A DNA stretch of 64,000 nt from Emticicia sp. 21SJ11W-3 (GTDB taxonomy: Bacteria > Bacteroidota > Bacteroidia > Cytophagales > Spirosomataceae): assembly GCF_024138715.1 (NCBI RefSeq), contig NZ_CP092074.1, positions 620,001 through 684,000 of the forward strand, written 5' to 3'. The position numbers and the translations under genes are program-made. Positions 26,456 through 35,321 of this stretch are shown piece after piece; positions within the stretch are counted from its first letter, which is position 1; the number at the start of each line of letters is the position of its first letter. Below the pieces are notes generated by a model. That model did not search any database. It worked only from the letters and a program-made list of their open reading frames with translations, and had not been told where the DNA came from.

Positions 26456-26493
26456 AAAAGTGTGAAGCACATTATCGTTCCTTTCACACTTTT
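26456..26493 (-). terminator. Terminator of recQ
   Basis: AAAAGTGTGAA pairs with TTCACACTTTT; on the minus strand it is followed by T-rich sequence, about 60 bp after the recQ stop. Confidence 0.8.
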
Positions 26494-26555
26494 CATGATT
26501 TTGTTGTATAATCGATTAATAATGGCAAATGCTTTATCGCTTCAAATATAAAGAA

Positions 26556-28937
26556 TTAATTTGCCATTTCCGACAAGAATTTTATTCTCATCAATCTTAA
26601 TTCTTCTTCAGTTATATCGTCGCCTTCAAAAGTCTTGAGTGCAGCACGGATATTATCGGTTTCTGCGGCCATAAAATACTCATAAATCTCGTCCTGATGT
26701 TCTTCATCTATTACCTGATTGATGTAGTAGTCCAGATTCAGCCTTGTACCAGAATAGCAGATGTGCTCAATTTCTTCAATCAGTTCAGGCATTGTCAGGT
26801 CTTTCGACTCTGCAATTTCGTCCAGATCAATCTTGCGGTCAATCTGCTGAATGATATAAATCTTTATTTTTGATTTATTGACAGCCGATTTTACAACCAG
26901 GTCCTGCGTGGTTTCAATTTCGTTTTCTTCTACGTATTTTGAAATCAGCTCAAGAAAAGGCTTCCCAAACTTTTGAACTTTGCCAAGGCCAACCCCGTTT
27001 ATCTGAGCCAGGTCTTGTCCGGTAGTTGGGTAGGTGGTTGCCATTTCTTCCAGTGAGGGATCCTGGAAAACCACATACGGTGGCACGTTCTTTTCTTTGG
27101 CAATTTTTTTACGAAGCGCTTTCAGCAACTCAAACAACGCTGAGTCAAACGCACCACCTCCGCCAGACGGCCCGCCGTTCATTTGTACGTCGTCGTCGTC
27201 ACTGCTTTCGGTATTTTCGTAGTTATGGTCTTCTGATATCGTAATAGGGTAAGAGTCGGCAATAAAGCTTTTGCCTTTTTCCGACAGTTTTACTACCCCA
27301 TAGGCGTTTTCAATATCTTTTTCAATAAAACCAAGCACCATCATCTGACGAAGGATAGACACCCAGTAATCGTTAGGGGTCTTTTTGTTGTCAGATTTTT
27401 TTGTTGGTTTTTCTGCTTTTTTAGGTGAGTGTGACGGACTTTTGGTAGCAACAGGGGTGTTGTCTTCCTCTTCGTCCATATCATCATCATTGGCCAATTC
27501 TAATTCTTCTTCTTCATCGTCTTCGTCATCCTCATCCTCTGCTTCAGCAAACATGCTTTTCCCTTTACCATAAACGGCCAGTTTGTCGTGTTCATAGCTG
27601 CGGATGTAAGCATTGGCTGTATTGGCTGTAAGAACATCAGCAATGTGCTGAATATCAAACCTTTCGCCCACCTGCTGAATGGCTTTTAAGGCCAGCACGG
27701 CTTCATCTTCAATTTTAAATTTCTTGGTGGGTTTCAGGCAGTTATCGCAAAAACCACAGTCTTTTTCTGAGTATTCACCAAAATAACTTAGTAACTGACG
27801 GCGGCGGCAGATACCCAGGTTAGAGTACGCTACCATTTCCATCAGCAAAGCCTTGGCGTTGTCTCTTTCAGTAACGGTCTTATCTTTATTGAACTTCTCC
27901 AGTTTTAAAATGTCGTCAAAGCTGTAGAACATCAGGCAGTTACCTTCCAGTCCGTCGCGGCCGGCTCTTCCTGTTTCCTGATAGTAGCCTTCCAGCGACT
28001 TGGGCGCATCATAGTGAATCACAAAGCGCACATCGGGTTTGTCAATGCCCATCCCGAAGGCAATCGTTGCCACAATTACATCAGCTTCTTCATTCAGAAA
28101 CGCGTCCTGATTTTTCATCCGGGTGTCGGCATCCAGTCCGGCATGATAATGCAGGGCCTTAATACCGTTTACGCTCAGCAGGTTGGCAATTTCTTCAACT
28201 TTTTTACGGCTGAGGCAGTAAATTATGCCCGACTTACCTTTATTGTTAAGAATATACCTTATTAATTGCTTCTTCGAATCTACTTTAGGACGAATCTCAT
28301 AGTACAAGTTCTTGCGGTTAAACGACGACTTGAACACGGGGGCCTCGTCCATTATCAGGTTTTTCTTGATATCCTGCTGTACTTTTGGCGTCGCGGTAGC
28401 CGTCAATGCAATAATTGGCAGATTGGGATTGATATCGTCAATGATTCCTCTGATTCTACGATACTCAGGTCTGAAATCATGGCCCCATTCAGATATACAG
28501 TGGGCTTCATCTACTGCTACAAAAGAGAGTTTGGCTTTTTGTAAGAAAGACAGGTTATCTTCTTTTGTGAGAGATTCCGGAGCTATATAAAGTAAACGGC
28601 ATTCACCGCTTAAAACATCGTTCTTCACTTTGGTCATCTCAGCCTTATTCAGTGTTGAATTTAAAAACTGAGCATTGATACCAAAGGCTGTCATTTGGTC
28701 AACCTGATTTTTCATCAGGGCAATAAGCGGGGAAATTACAATAGCAGTGCCCTCAAGTACCATAGCGGGCAACTGATAACATAGAGATTTCCCAGCGCCG
28801 GTAGGCATAATAACAAAAGTATTTTTTCCTGCTACAATGTTATTGATAATTGCTTCCTGTTCGCCACGAAAAGCATCAAAGCCGAAAATTTCTTTGAGTT
28901 TCTCCTTTAATGATTGTTTAATAATTGGTTCTACCAT
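26556..28937 (-). CDS. recQ: ATP-dependent DNA helicase RecQ
   Basis: 793 residues. Walker A is MPTGAGKS (44-51), the DEAH box is at 143-146, and the aromatic loop HDFRPEYRRI follows. The zinc-binding RQC region has CRRRQLLSYFGEY and CGFCDNC, and an HRDC-like domain lies around 610-690. Between RQC parts there is a very acidic linker (about 475-505, runs of Asp/Glu) and a Lys/Pro stretch. The enzyme unwinds forks and recombination intermediates. The acidic insert makes it longer than E. coli RecQ (about 610 residues); a C-terminal helical extension is also present. Confidence 0.95.
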   Translation of the reverse strand: MVEPIIKQSLKEKLKEIFGFDAFRGEQEAIINNIVAGKNTFVIMPTGAGKSLCYQLPAMVLEGTAIVISPLIALMKNQVDQMTAFGINAQFLNSTLNKAEMTKVKNDVLSGECRLLYIAPESLTKEDNLSFLQKAKLSFVAVDEAHCISEWGHDFRPEYRRIRGIIDDINPNLPIIALTATATPKVQQDIKKNLIMDEAPVFKSSFNRKNLYYEIRPKVDSKKQLIRYILNNKGKSGIIYCLSRKKVEEIANLLSVNGIKALHYHAGLDADTRMKNQDAFLNEEADVIVATIAFGMGIDKPDVRFVIHYDAPKSLEGYYQETGRAGRDGLEGNCLMFYSFDDILKLEKFNKDKTVTERDNAKALLMEMVAYSNLGICRRRQLLSYFGEYSEKDCGFCDNCLKPTKKFKIEDEAVLALKAIQQVGERFDIQHIADVLTANTANAYIRSYEHDKLAVYGKGKSMFAEAEDEDDEDDEEEELELANDDDMDEEEDNTPVATKSPSHSPKKAEKPTKKSDNKKTPNDYWVSILRQMMVLGFIEKDIENAYGVVKLSEKGKSFIADSYPITISEDHNYENTESSDDDDVQMNGGPSGGGGAFDSALFELLKALRKKIAKEKNVPPYVVFQDPSLEEMATTYPTTGQDLAQINGVGLGKVQKFGKPFLELISKYVEENEIETTQDLVVKSAVNKSKIKIYIIQQIDRKIDLDEIAESKDLTMPELIEEIEHICYSGTRLNLDYYINQVIDEEHQDEIYEYFMAAETDNIRAALKTFEGDDITEEELRLMRIKFLSEMAN

Positions 28938-29422
28938 AAACGCAAAATTGCTATCCGGAAAATTTACAATATTTTAAAAATAGGTCAGTATCTGAGCAAT
29001 TTTATGTTGATTGTCCTGATGAGCCAGTCATCAGAAAAAATGCCATTAGTAAAGATTTGCTGTAGTAATAATTGCTGTGGTTGTGAGGCGGTTCAGGCCA
29101 TGCCGGGTATGAGCATCAACAACAGCGATATAATTCGTAATACTTACAAAACAGTTTGCTTAAGGTATGTTTAGCCTGGCAAAAGGTACTATAAAGTTTG
29201 AATTAGTTCAGAATAATTACTTTAGCCTTTGCTAAGATACTATTTTTTTAATTGAGTATTACAAATTTCCGGCGTGGTTTTTTTTAACCTGATTCATTTA
29301 ATGATTTAAACTAGTTTTGTTGTAATTGTTATTCTACAGCAGGCAATGTGTTCTTATTGCACTAATCTTTTGATGCAAGCCCTACAAGCATTACTTTTGC
29401 CTGTAAATACCCCCTCTGAAAA
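28938..29422 (+). promoter_or_regulatory. Intergenic, 485 bp, with a probable kdsD promoter
   Basis: It separates divergent recQ and kdsD. A -7-like TAGTTTTG lies at 29312-29319, about 104 bp before the kdsD start. Nothing else convincing; a plus-strand frame here is not supported by any family resemblance. Confidence 0.45.
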
Positions 29423-30397
29423 GTGAAGACGAAGTTAGAAAAAAATTTACAAAGCGTAGCGAAAAAAGTTTTGCAACATGAAGCAGACGCAATACTTTCT
29501 TTGAAAAGTTATATTAATGATGATTTTGAATTATGTGCGAAGGCTATTTTAGCCTGTAAAGGCCGTCTTGTGGTAACCGGGATAGGGAAAAGTGCAATTA
29601 TTGGCCAGAAAATAGTGGCTACAATGAATTCTACAGGTACCCCCGCTCTTTTTATGCATGCGGCCGATGCGATACACGGTGACCTGGGGATGATTCAGAA
29701 AAATGACCTGGTTATGTGTATTTCTAAAAGCGGCGATACCCCCGAAATAAAGGTACTTGTGCCGCTGCTGAAGATGCACGGTAACCAGATGATTGCCCTG
29801 GTAAGCAATACCAAAAGCTACCTGGCCAGCCATGCAAATTATGTTCTGAATGCCTATGTGGAACGCGAGGCATGCCCGCTTAATCTGGCGCCTACTACTT
29901 CAACCACAGCCGCACTGGCTTTGGGAGACGCCCTGGCCATTTGCCTGCTGGAAATGCGGGGTTTCACCAGCAGCGATTTTGCACGCTACCATCCGGGGGG
30001 CAGCCTGGGTAAAAAAATGTATCTCAAAGTAAGAGACCTGTACCCCAACAATGCAGTGCCAAGCGTTTCTCCGGATGCTGATTTACATACGGTTATTCTT
30101 GAGATGACATCAAAACTATTGGGGGCTACTGCCGTTACCGATGCATCCAGCCAGTTACTGGGCATAATAACTGATGGTGATTTACGCAGAATGCTGAATA
30201 AAAAGCAGGATTTTACAAGCCTGAAAGCCACGGATATTATGACTGCCACCCCCAAAACCACCAGCCCGGACGAATATGCAGTCAATGCACTGGCACTAAT
30301 GCAGGAGAAAAGCATTACGCAATTGGTGGTGGTTGAAGAAGGTAAACTTCTGGGCTTTGTGCACCTGCACGATTTACTAAAGGAAGGCCTTTTATAA
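29423..30397 (+). CDS. kdsD: D-arabinose 5-phosphate isomerase (KpsF/GutQ/KdsD family)
   Basis: 324 residues from a GTG start. An SIS sugar-isomerase domain (residues ~35-175; VTGIGKSAIIGQKIVATMNS and CISKSGDTPEIKVLVPLL) is followed by two CBS domains (~205-320). It makes arabinose 5-phosphate for Kdo in lipopolysaccharide. A GTG is the first codon that keeps the family-typical N-terminus. 22 bp before the M48 peptidase gene. Confidence 0.92.
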   Translation: MKTKLEKNLQSVAKKVLQHEADAILSLKSYINDDFELCAKAILACKGRLVVTGIGKSAIIGQKIVATMNSTGTPALFMHAADAIHGDLGMIQKNDLVMCISKSGDTPEIKVLVPLLKMHGNQMIALVSNTKSYLASHANYVLNAYVEREACPLNLAPTTSTTAALALGDALAICLLEMRGFTSSDFARYHPGGSLGKKMYLKVRDLYPNNAVPSVSPDADLHTVILEMTSKLLGATAVTDASSQLLGIITDGDLRRMLNKKQDFTSLKATDIMTATPKTTSPDEYAVNALALMQEKSITQLVVVEEGKLLGFVHLHDLLKEGLL

Positions 30398-30419
30398 AAC
30401 TACCCAGGCTCTGGCAACC

Positions 30420-31490
30420 ATGCAATATACCGCTACTTATTATGATGGACAAACCTCCAGGCCGCATCAGGTGCAGGTTGAGGTTTGGGGTAACTCCTTG
30501 CGCATAAATGATGCAAACATCAATATTGTATGGGCAATAACTGAAATAGAGTTCAGCGCATTTATGGGCAAGGGTAAAACCATGCTTCAGTACGGGGCAT
30601 TCCCGCATCAACATCTTGAGTTCCCGTCAGACTCCCCACTGGCAATTGCTTTAAAAGCGTATCTGCCCGGGCTTAGCGGTAAGCCCCCAAAAGTGATAAG
30701 ACGGCAGTATGAGGCTTTTCTAAAAGCGGCACTTATCATGGCAGGCGTGGCAGCGGGCCTTCTACTGGCGCTGTATTATTGGTTGCTTCCGGTGGTGGTT
30801 TCTTTTGTTGTCAGCAAAATACCGGTATCGGCAGAAGTAGCCATGGGTGAAAAATTCTATCAGGGTTTGATGGGCAACGCCCGGGTTGATAAAAAAGCCA
30901 CGGCCGCTCTTACCGGTTTTGCCGGTTGTATTGATTTTGAAACCAAATATCCGCTCAGGTTTACAGTTGTTGAAAACAAAGATGTAAATGCCTTTGCCTT
31001 GCCGGGTGGCCATGTAGTGGTTTACAGCGGCATTATCGATAAACTTAAAACCCCTGAAGAGCTGGCAGCATTGCTGGCACATGAGGTAACGCATATAAAG
31101 GAAAGGCATTCTTTGAACGCACTAACCCGAAGCATGGCTGGCTCGGTGCTTCTGTCTTTTGTTTTTGGTGATGACGGCACCCTGGCTAATCTATTGTTAA
31201 GCAAAGCCGACGAAATACATCAGCTGGGTTTTTCGAGAAGTATGGAAAAAGAAGCAGATCTGAAAGGGCTACAGCTAATGGCAAACAACCGCCTGGATAC
31301 CCATGGGATGCTCCGCCTGATGCAAAGACTGCAAGCCCAAGAAAATGAAAATCGTAGCACAGGGGCGCCTGCCTATCTTTGCTCGCATCCGCTAACGGAA
31401 GCAAGAATAACTTATATATCAGAACAGCCTATACCCGCAAGCCAAACCCGGAACAAGGCCATTGAAGATGCCTGGCGCCTGCTTAAATGA
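30420..31490 (+). CDS. M48-family metalloprotease, membrane-anchored
   Basis: 356 residues. An N-terminal ~90-residue domain of the DUF7092 type is followed by one membrane segment (MAGVAAGLLLALYYWLLPVV). The peptidase domain has the zinc motif HEVTH (His221, Glu222, His225) and a downstream EKEADLKGL with the third ligand. It has the FALPGGHVVVYSGII strand of the family. Probably envelope quality control. It may be co-transcribed with kdsD. Confidence 0.9.
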   Translation: MQYTATYYDGQTSRPHQVQVEVWGNSLRINDANINIVWAITEIEFSAFMGKGKTMLQYGAFPHQHLEFPSDSPLAIALKAYLPGLSGKPPKVIRRQYEAFLKAALIMAGVAAGLLLALYYWLLPVVVSFVVSKIPVSAEVAMGEKFYQGLMGNARVDKKATAALTGFAGCIDFETKYPLRFTVVENKDVNAFALPGGHVVVYSGIIDKLKTPEELAALLAHEVTHIKERHSLNALTRSMAGSVLLSFVFGDDGTLANLLLSKADEIHQLGFSRSMEKEADLKGLQLMANNRLDTHGMLRLMQRLQAQENENRSTGAPAYLCSHPLTEARITYISEQPIPASQTRNKAIEDAWRLLK

Positions 31491-31582
31491 TGTAAAATCG
31501 GGGCGTTTCTTCCCCGAAAACTCAACAAAGATTTTTGAAATTTAGAACAATTTCAGATTGTATTTTTTTTTTGAAATTAATG

Positions 31583-31612
31583 TTTGCTTTTTGAATTTTT
31601 ATTCTACATTTG
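31583..31612 (+). promoter_or_regulatory. Promoter of the DUF1800 operon with a long leader
   Basis: TTTG at 31583-31586 and TACATTTG at 31605-31612, 18 bp apart, match the Bacteroidota -33/-7 pair very well. The start codon is ~270 bp further on (31887), so the transcript would have a long untranslated leader. The rest of 31491-31886 holds a small GC-rich hairpin (31498-31517) after the M48 gene and nothing else recognisable. Confidence 0.65.
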
Positions 31613-31886
31613 CTCATAGACACTATGTCTGAGACCTCATACAAATTAACCCTGCGAATTGATTCTTTTAGCTGTGCCATGGAAACCAATTGATGCACCA
31701 AGTAAAAAATAATGCAAGAGAATGGTGTTTAAAAAACCGAATTCAATTGCATTCAGACAACCCAAAAAGTAAAAACTGAGTAACGATGTAGCGACGGCTT
31801 CTGTATAGGAAGTTTCTGTTTTCTATGCGTGCAGGCCAGAATGACATCAAGCCTTTTTTTAGTTGTCAAATTTTAATTGGTCTGAG

Positions 31887-33797
31887 ATGAGGGTACTTAC
31901 GTTGCTATTAGGAGTGAGGAATGCCACACATGCAAGAGTGTCTTTTGTTTTGGTAGTTATTTTAACCTGTCTTTCCAACAACTTAAAAGCGCAGAGTAGA
32001 ATAACCTTCGGCAAAGGTAATATTCAGAATGTAACTGTTTCTTCGTCTTCTGCAGTGGGTAGCCAGGATGGCATCACCACTTTGTTAAGTTCGGGCTTTT
32101 TGCCCAATAAAACTGCTGCAGCCAGATTATTATCTCAGGCTACGCTTGGCGCAACCTACGACGAAATTGAGAACGTGGCCGCCATTGGTGTAGAATCCTG
32201 GGTTAACAAGCAATTGAATATGCCCAATTCGTTCAGGATTGAGGCCTATCTGCAAAACCTGCATCAGTCTATTGTGGATTCGCTCAGACGAACCGATCCT
32301 TCAAAAACAATATCTAATACCTATGTAACCGACAGACATTTTGATATCTGCTGGTTTCAGGGATTCATGACTGCCCCCGATGTATTGCGTTGGAGAGTGG
32401 CTATGGGTTTAAGCCAGATATTTGTTACTTCAAGGGTGTCGGCCTTTGATTCAAACCCGTATGCCCTGGCCAGTTATTACGACCTTCTGCTCGACGGCGC
32501 CTTTGGCAATTACCGTACCCTGCTTGAGCGCATTACCTATCATCCGGCAATGGCGGTTTACCTTACTTATATGAACAACCACGCTACTGATATCAATAAA
32601 GGTAAACAGATATATCCGGACGAAAACTATGCACGTGAAATCATGCAATTGTTTTCGATAGGTTTGTTTCAGCTGAACCTGGACGGAACCGAGAAAAAAG
32701 ACGCCAGCGGCAAGGCTATTCCTACCTATAATAATAACGATATAGCCAACCTTGCCAAAGTATTTACGGGGTTGTCATGGGCTGACAGCCGTTACATAGG
32801 CGAAAAAAATAAAGACATCTGGAGTTATACCAGGAAACTGAAGTTTTATGCCGTTGATTCAAGCGATGCCTACCTGAGAACCTGGTCTGTTGCACCAAGA
32901 ATTGTGAATGCGCATGAGCAGGGTCCAAAAACATTTTTAGGCAAAACCATTGAAGCACGGCCGGTAGAACAAGGTGAACTGGATATCAGTGATGCACTTG
33001 ATATTATCTTTAATCATCCGAATGTAGGGCCTTTTATGGCACGCAGGCTTATTCAGCGTATGGTTTCTTCTAACCCTACGCCGGCCTATATAGCGCGGGT
33101 GGCCTCTGTTTTCAATGATAATGGAAAAGGAGTGAGAGGCGACTTAAAAGCGGTAATAAAAGCAATTTTGCTTGACCCTGAGGCCCGCGACCTCAGCAAC
33201 AGATATACGGGTGTTCTTAAAGAACCGTTTATCAGATATACCAATCTTATTAAAGGTCTTAATCTGAAATCATCCGGCGGTATTTACAGAAATACCATGC
33301 GCCGGGCTTATGACAGAATGGGGCAACTGCCACTTTTTTCGCCTAGTGTGTTCAACTTTTTCTCTCCTGATTACGTGCCTGATGGAACCATGAAGGAAAC
33401 AGATAAATATGGCCCGGAATTTCAGATATTTAATGCCCAGACCTGGACCGGGTATCTGAACGCCCTGAACAACTGGATAGCCGGAGATGAACCAATTGAT
33501 TATATGGGATATTACAGTGCAGAAACCGTTAAAAACGACCAGAGACCCAGATTTGACCTGACGGCCGATTTCCCGCTGACACGTAATGACAGACTTGTGC
33601 AGTTGCTTGATAAGTATAACCTTATACTTGCCAGCGGCAGGCTGTCTAAAAAGAGTATGGATATCATAAAAAGAGCTGTATCAGGTATGCCGCTGAGACT
33701 TGCCAACGGTGAGCCTAATGCAGATGATGCCAACAAAAGAGTGCGAGTGGCCATCTATTTAATAATGGCTTCACCCGAGTATATCATCAATAATTAA
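31887..33797 (+). CDS. DUF1800 family exported protein
   Basis: 636 residues from the ATG at 31887, which gives a signal peptide (VSFVLVVILTCLSNNLKAQ). The body has the DUF1800 pattern: AAARLLSQATLGATYDEIENV near the start, YPDENYAREIMQLFSIG, an LAKVFTGLSW helix, and MARRLIQRMVSSNP. Biochemical role unknown. DUF1800 and DUF1501 genes occur as a pair in many bacteria, as they do here, with a 7-bp gap. Confidence 0.9.
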   Translation: MRVLTLLLGVRNATHARVSFVLVVILTCLSNNLKAQSRITFGKGNIQNVTVSSSSAVGSQDGITTLLSSGFLPNKTAAARLLSQATLGATYDEIENVAAIGVESWVNKQLNMPNSFRIEAYLQNLHQSIVDSLRRTDPSKTISNTYVTDRHFDICWFQGFMTAPDVLRWRVAMGLSQIFVTSRVSAFDSNPYALASYYDLLLDGAFGNYRTLLERITYHPAMAVYLTYMNNHATDINKGKQIYPDENYAREIMQLFSIGLFQLNLDGTEKKDASGKAIPTYNNNDIANLAKVFTGLSWADSRYIGEKNKDIWSYTRKLKFYAVDSSDAYLRTWSVAPRIVNAHEQGPKTFLGKTIEARPVEQGELDISDALDIIFNHPNVGPFMARRLIQRMVSSNPTPAYIARVASVFNDNGKGVRGDLKAVIKAILLDPEARDLSNRYTGVLKEPFIRYTNLIKGLNLKSSGGIYRNTMRRAYDRMGQLPLFSPSVFNFFSPDYVPDGTMKETDKYGPEFQIFNAQTWTGYLNALNNWIAGDEPIDYMGYYSAETVKNDQRPRFDLTADFPLTRNDRLVQLLDKYNLILASGRLSKKSMDIIKRAVSGMPLRLANGEPNADDANKRVRVAIYLIMASPEYIINN

Positions 33798-33804
33798 TGA
33801 AGCT

Positions 33805-35313
33805 ATGAACAGACGCGCTTTTTTAAAACAGACCGGTTGTGCAGCCATGGGAGCTACCACACTGTTAAGCACGCTTACAAGCCTGGGGTCAGTTAACGGT
33901 GCCATAGGGCATAAGAGATTCTCGAAGACCGACCTGGGAGAAGACTACAAAGCATTGGTGTGTGTGTTGCTGGCGGGTGGTCTTGACTCCTATAATTTGT
34001 TGATACCGAACGGAACGGTAGACAACGGCTATAATGACTATGCCACTACCAGGGCTGACCTGGCCATCCCTCAAAGTTCTATTTTATCTTTAAACAACGC
34101 AGGTTCTACCGGATTCAGGGGTATTTCAGGTCACTATGGTTCATTTGGGTTGCACCCGGCTATGGGCGGGCTGAAAGACCTCTATAATAGTGGCAAACTG
34201 GCATTTATGGCCAATGTCGGAACTTTGGTTCAGCCGGTAATGAATGCCACCGAGTTTAGCAGTGGCCAGAAAAAACTACCGGAAGGTATCTATTCTCACT
34301 CAGACCAGATTATGCAGTGGCAAACTTCTGTTCCGCAAAGCAGAAAAGCTCTGGGGGTTGGTGGGCGCATTGCAGATTTGCTTAATGGCAGTAATGCCAA
34401 CAACCAGATATCAATGAATATTTCGTTGGGAGGCAAAAATGTATTCCAGACCGGCGAAAGCATTTCCGAGTATTCAATCAGCAATAATCTAAGTGCCAAT
34501 ACAGTAGGTCTTGATTTGGTGCCTTCGTCATGGTGGGGTAATTCAGGTATGATCAGTGACCTCAGAAATTCGGCTATTGACAGCCTGATTAGTGATACCT
34601 ATGCTAACCTTTTGCAACAAACCTATGCCACGGGTTCCAAAAACGCCGCTTCTTCTTTTGATGTTTTCAGAAATGCCTTGAAGAAAATACCCAACTTTGC
34701 CACGCAGTTTCCTAATTCGTCGTTAGGCAATGACCTGGCCGCAGTAGCTAAAGTAATAAGTGTACGCAATAGCCTTGGAGCCAAAAGACAGATATTTTTT
34801 GTAACACTGGGTGGCTGGGATATGCACGACAACCTGATAACCGGCCTGAGCCAGAGACTACCGATGGTAAACAGTGCATTAAAGGCATTTTATGATGCCA
34901 CAGTTGAGCTGGGCATAGCAGAAAATGTAACCACCTTTACTATCTCAGACTTTGCGCGTACCATTACATCAAACGGCATGGGGTCTGACCACGCCTGGGG
35001 TGGCAACTCAATTGTTATGGGTGGCAGCGTAAATGGAGGTAAAATATACGGGGCCTACCCGAGTATGAATCTGAACAACAACAGCCAGAACGTTTCGTTC
35101 AGAGGTAACTTTATTCCGTCTGTCTCAACAGATGAACTATACGCCGAAATGGCTCTATGGTATGGGGTAAGTCCGGCAGATTTATGTTATGTGCTGCCCA
35201 ATATCGGTAATTTTTACGCGTATGCCCAGGGCAATTATCCTATCGGCTTTATGAATATGAATGGTACTGCCATTTCTACTGAAGATAAGCCGCAATCGTG
35301 TTTAACCTATTGA
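33805..35313 (+). CDS. DUF1501 family protein, Tat-type signal
   Basis: 502 residues. MNRRAFLKQTGCAAMGAT at the N-terminus is a twin-arginine signal (RRAFLK). The mature part belongs to the alkaline-phosphatase-like superfamily side branch DUF1501, with VCVLLAGGLDSYNLLIP, a GLHPAMGGLKDLYNSGKL segment and DFARTITSNGMGSDHAWGG. Partner of the DUF1800 gene just upstream. Role unknown. Confidence 0.9.
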   Translation: MNRRAFLKQTGCAAMGATTLLSTLTSLGSVNGAIGHKRFSKTDLGEDYKALVCVLLAGGLDSYNLLIPNGTVDNGYNDYATTRADLAIPQSSILSLNNAGSTGFRGISGHYGSFGLHPAMGGLKDLYNSGKLAFMANVGTLVQPVMNATEFSSGQKKLPEGIYSHSDQIMQWQTSVPQSRKALGVGGRIADLLNGSNANNQISMNISLGGKNVFQTGESISEYSISNNLSANTVGLDLVPSSWWGNSGMISDLRNSAIDSLISDTYANLLQQTYATGSKNAASSFDVFRNALKKIPNFATQFPNSSLGNDLAAVAKVISVRNSLGAKRQIFFVTLGGWDMHDNLITGLSQRLPMVNSALKAFYDATVELGIAENVTTFTISDFARTITSNGMGSDHAWGGNSIVMGGSVNGGKIYGAYPSMNLNNNSQNVSFRGNFIPSVSTDELYAEMALWYGVSPADLCYVLPNIGNFYAYAQGNYPIGFMNMNGTAISTEDKPQSCLTY

Positions 35314-35321
35314 GTGATGCT

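Noticed and set aside
28914-29174. Plus-strand frame with several cysteines upstream of kdsD
   Set aside because: Overlaps the recQ start on the other strand and has no recognisable pattern; probably chance.
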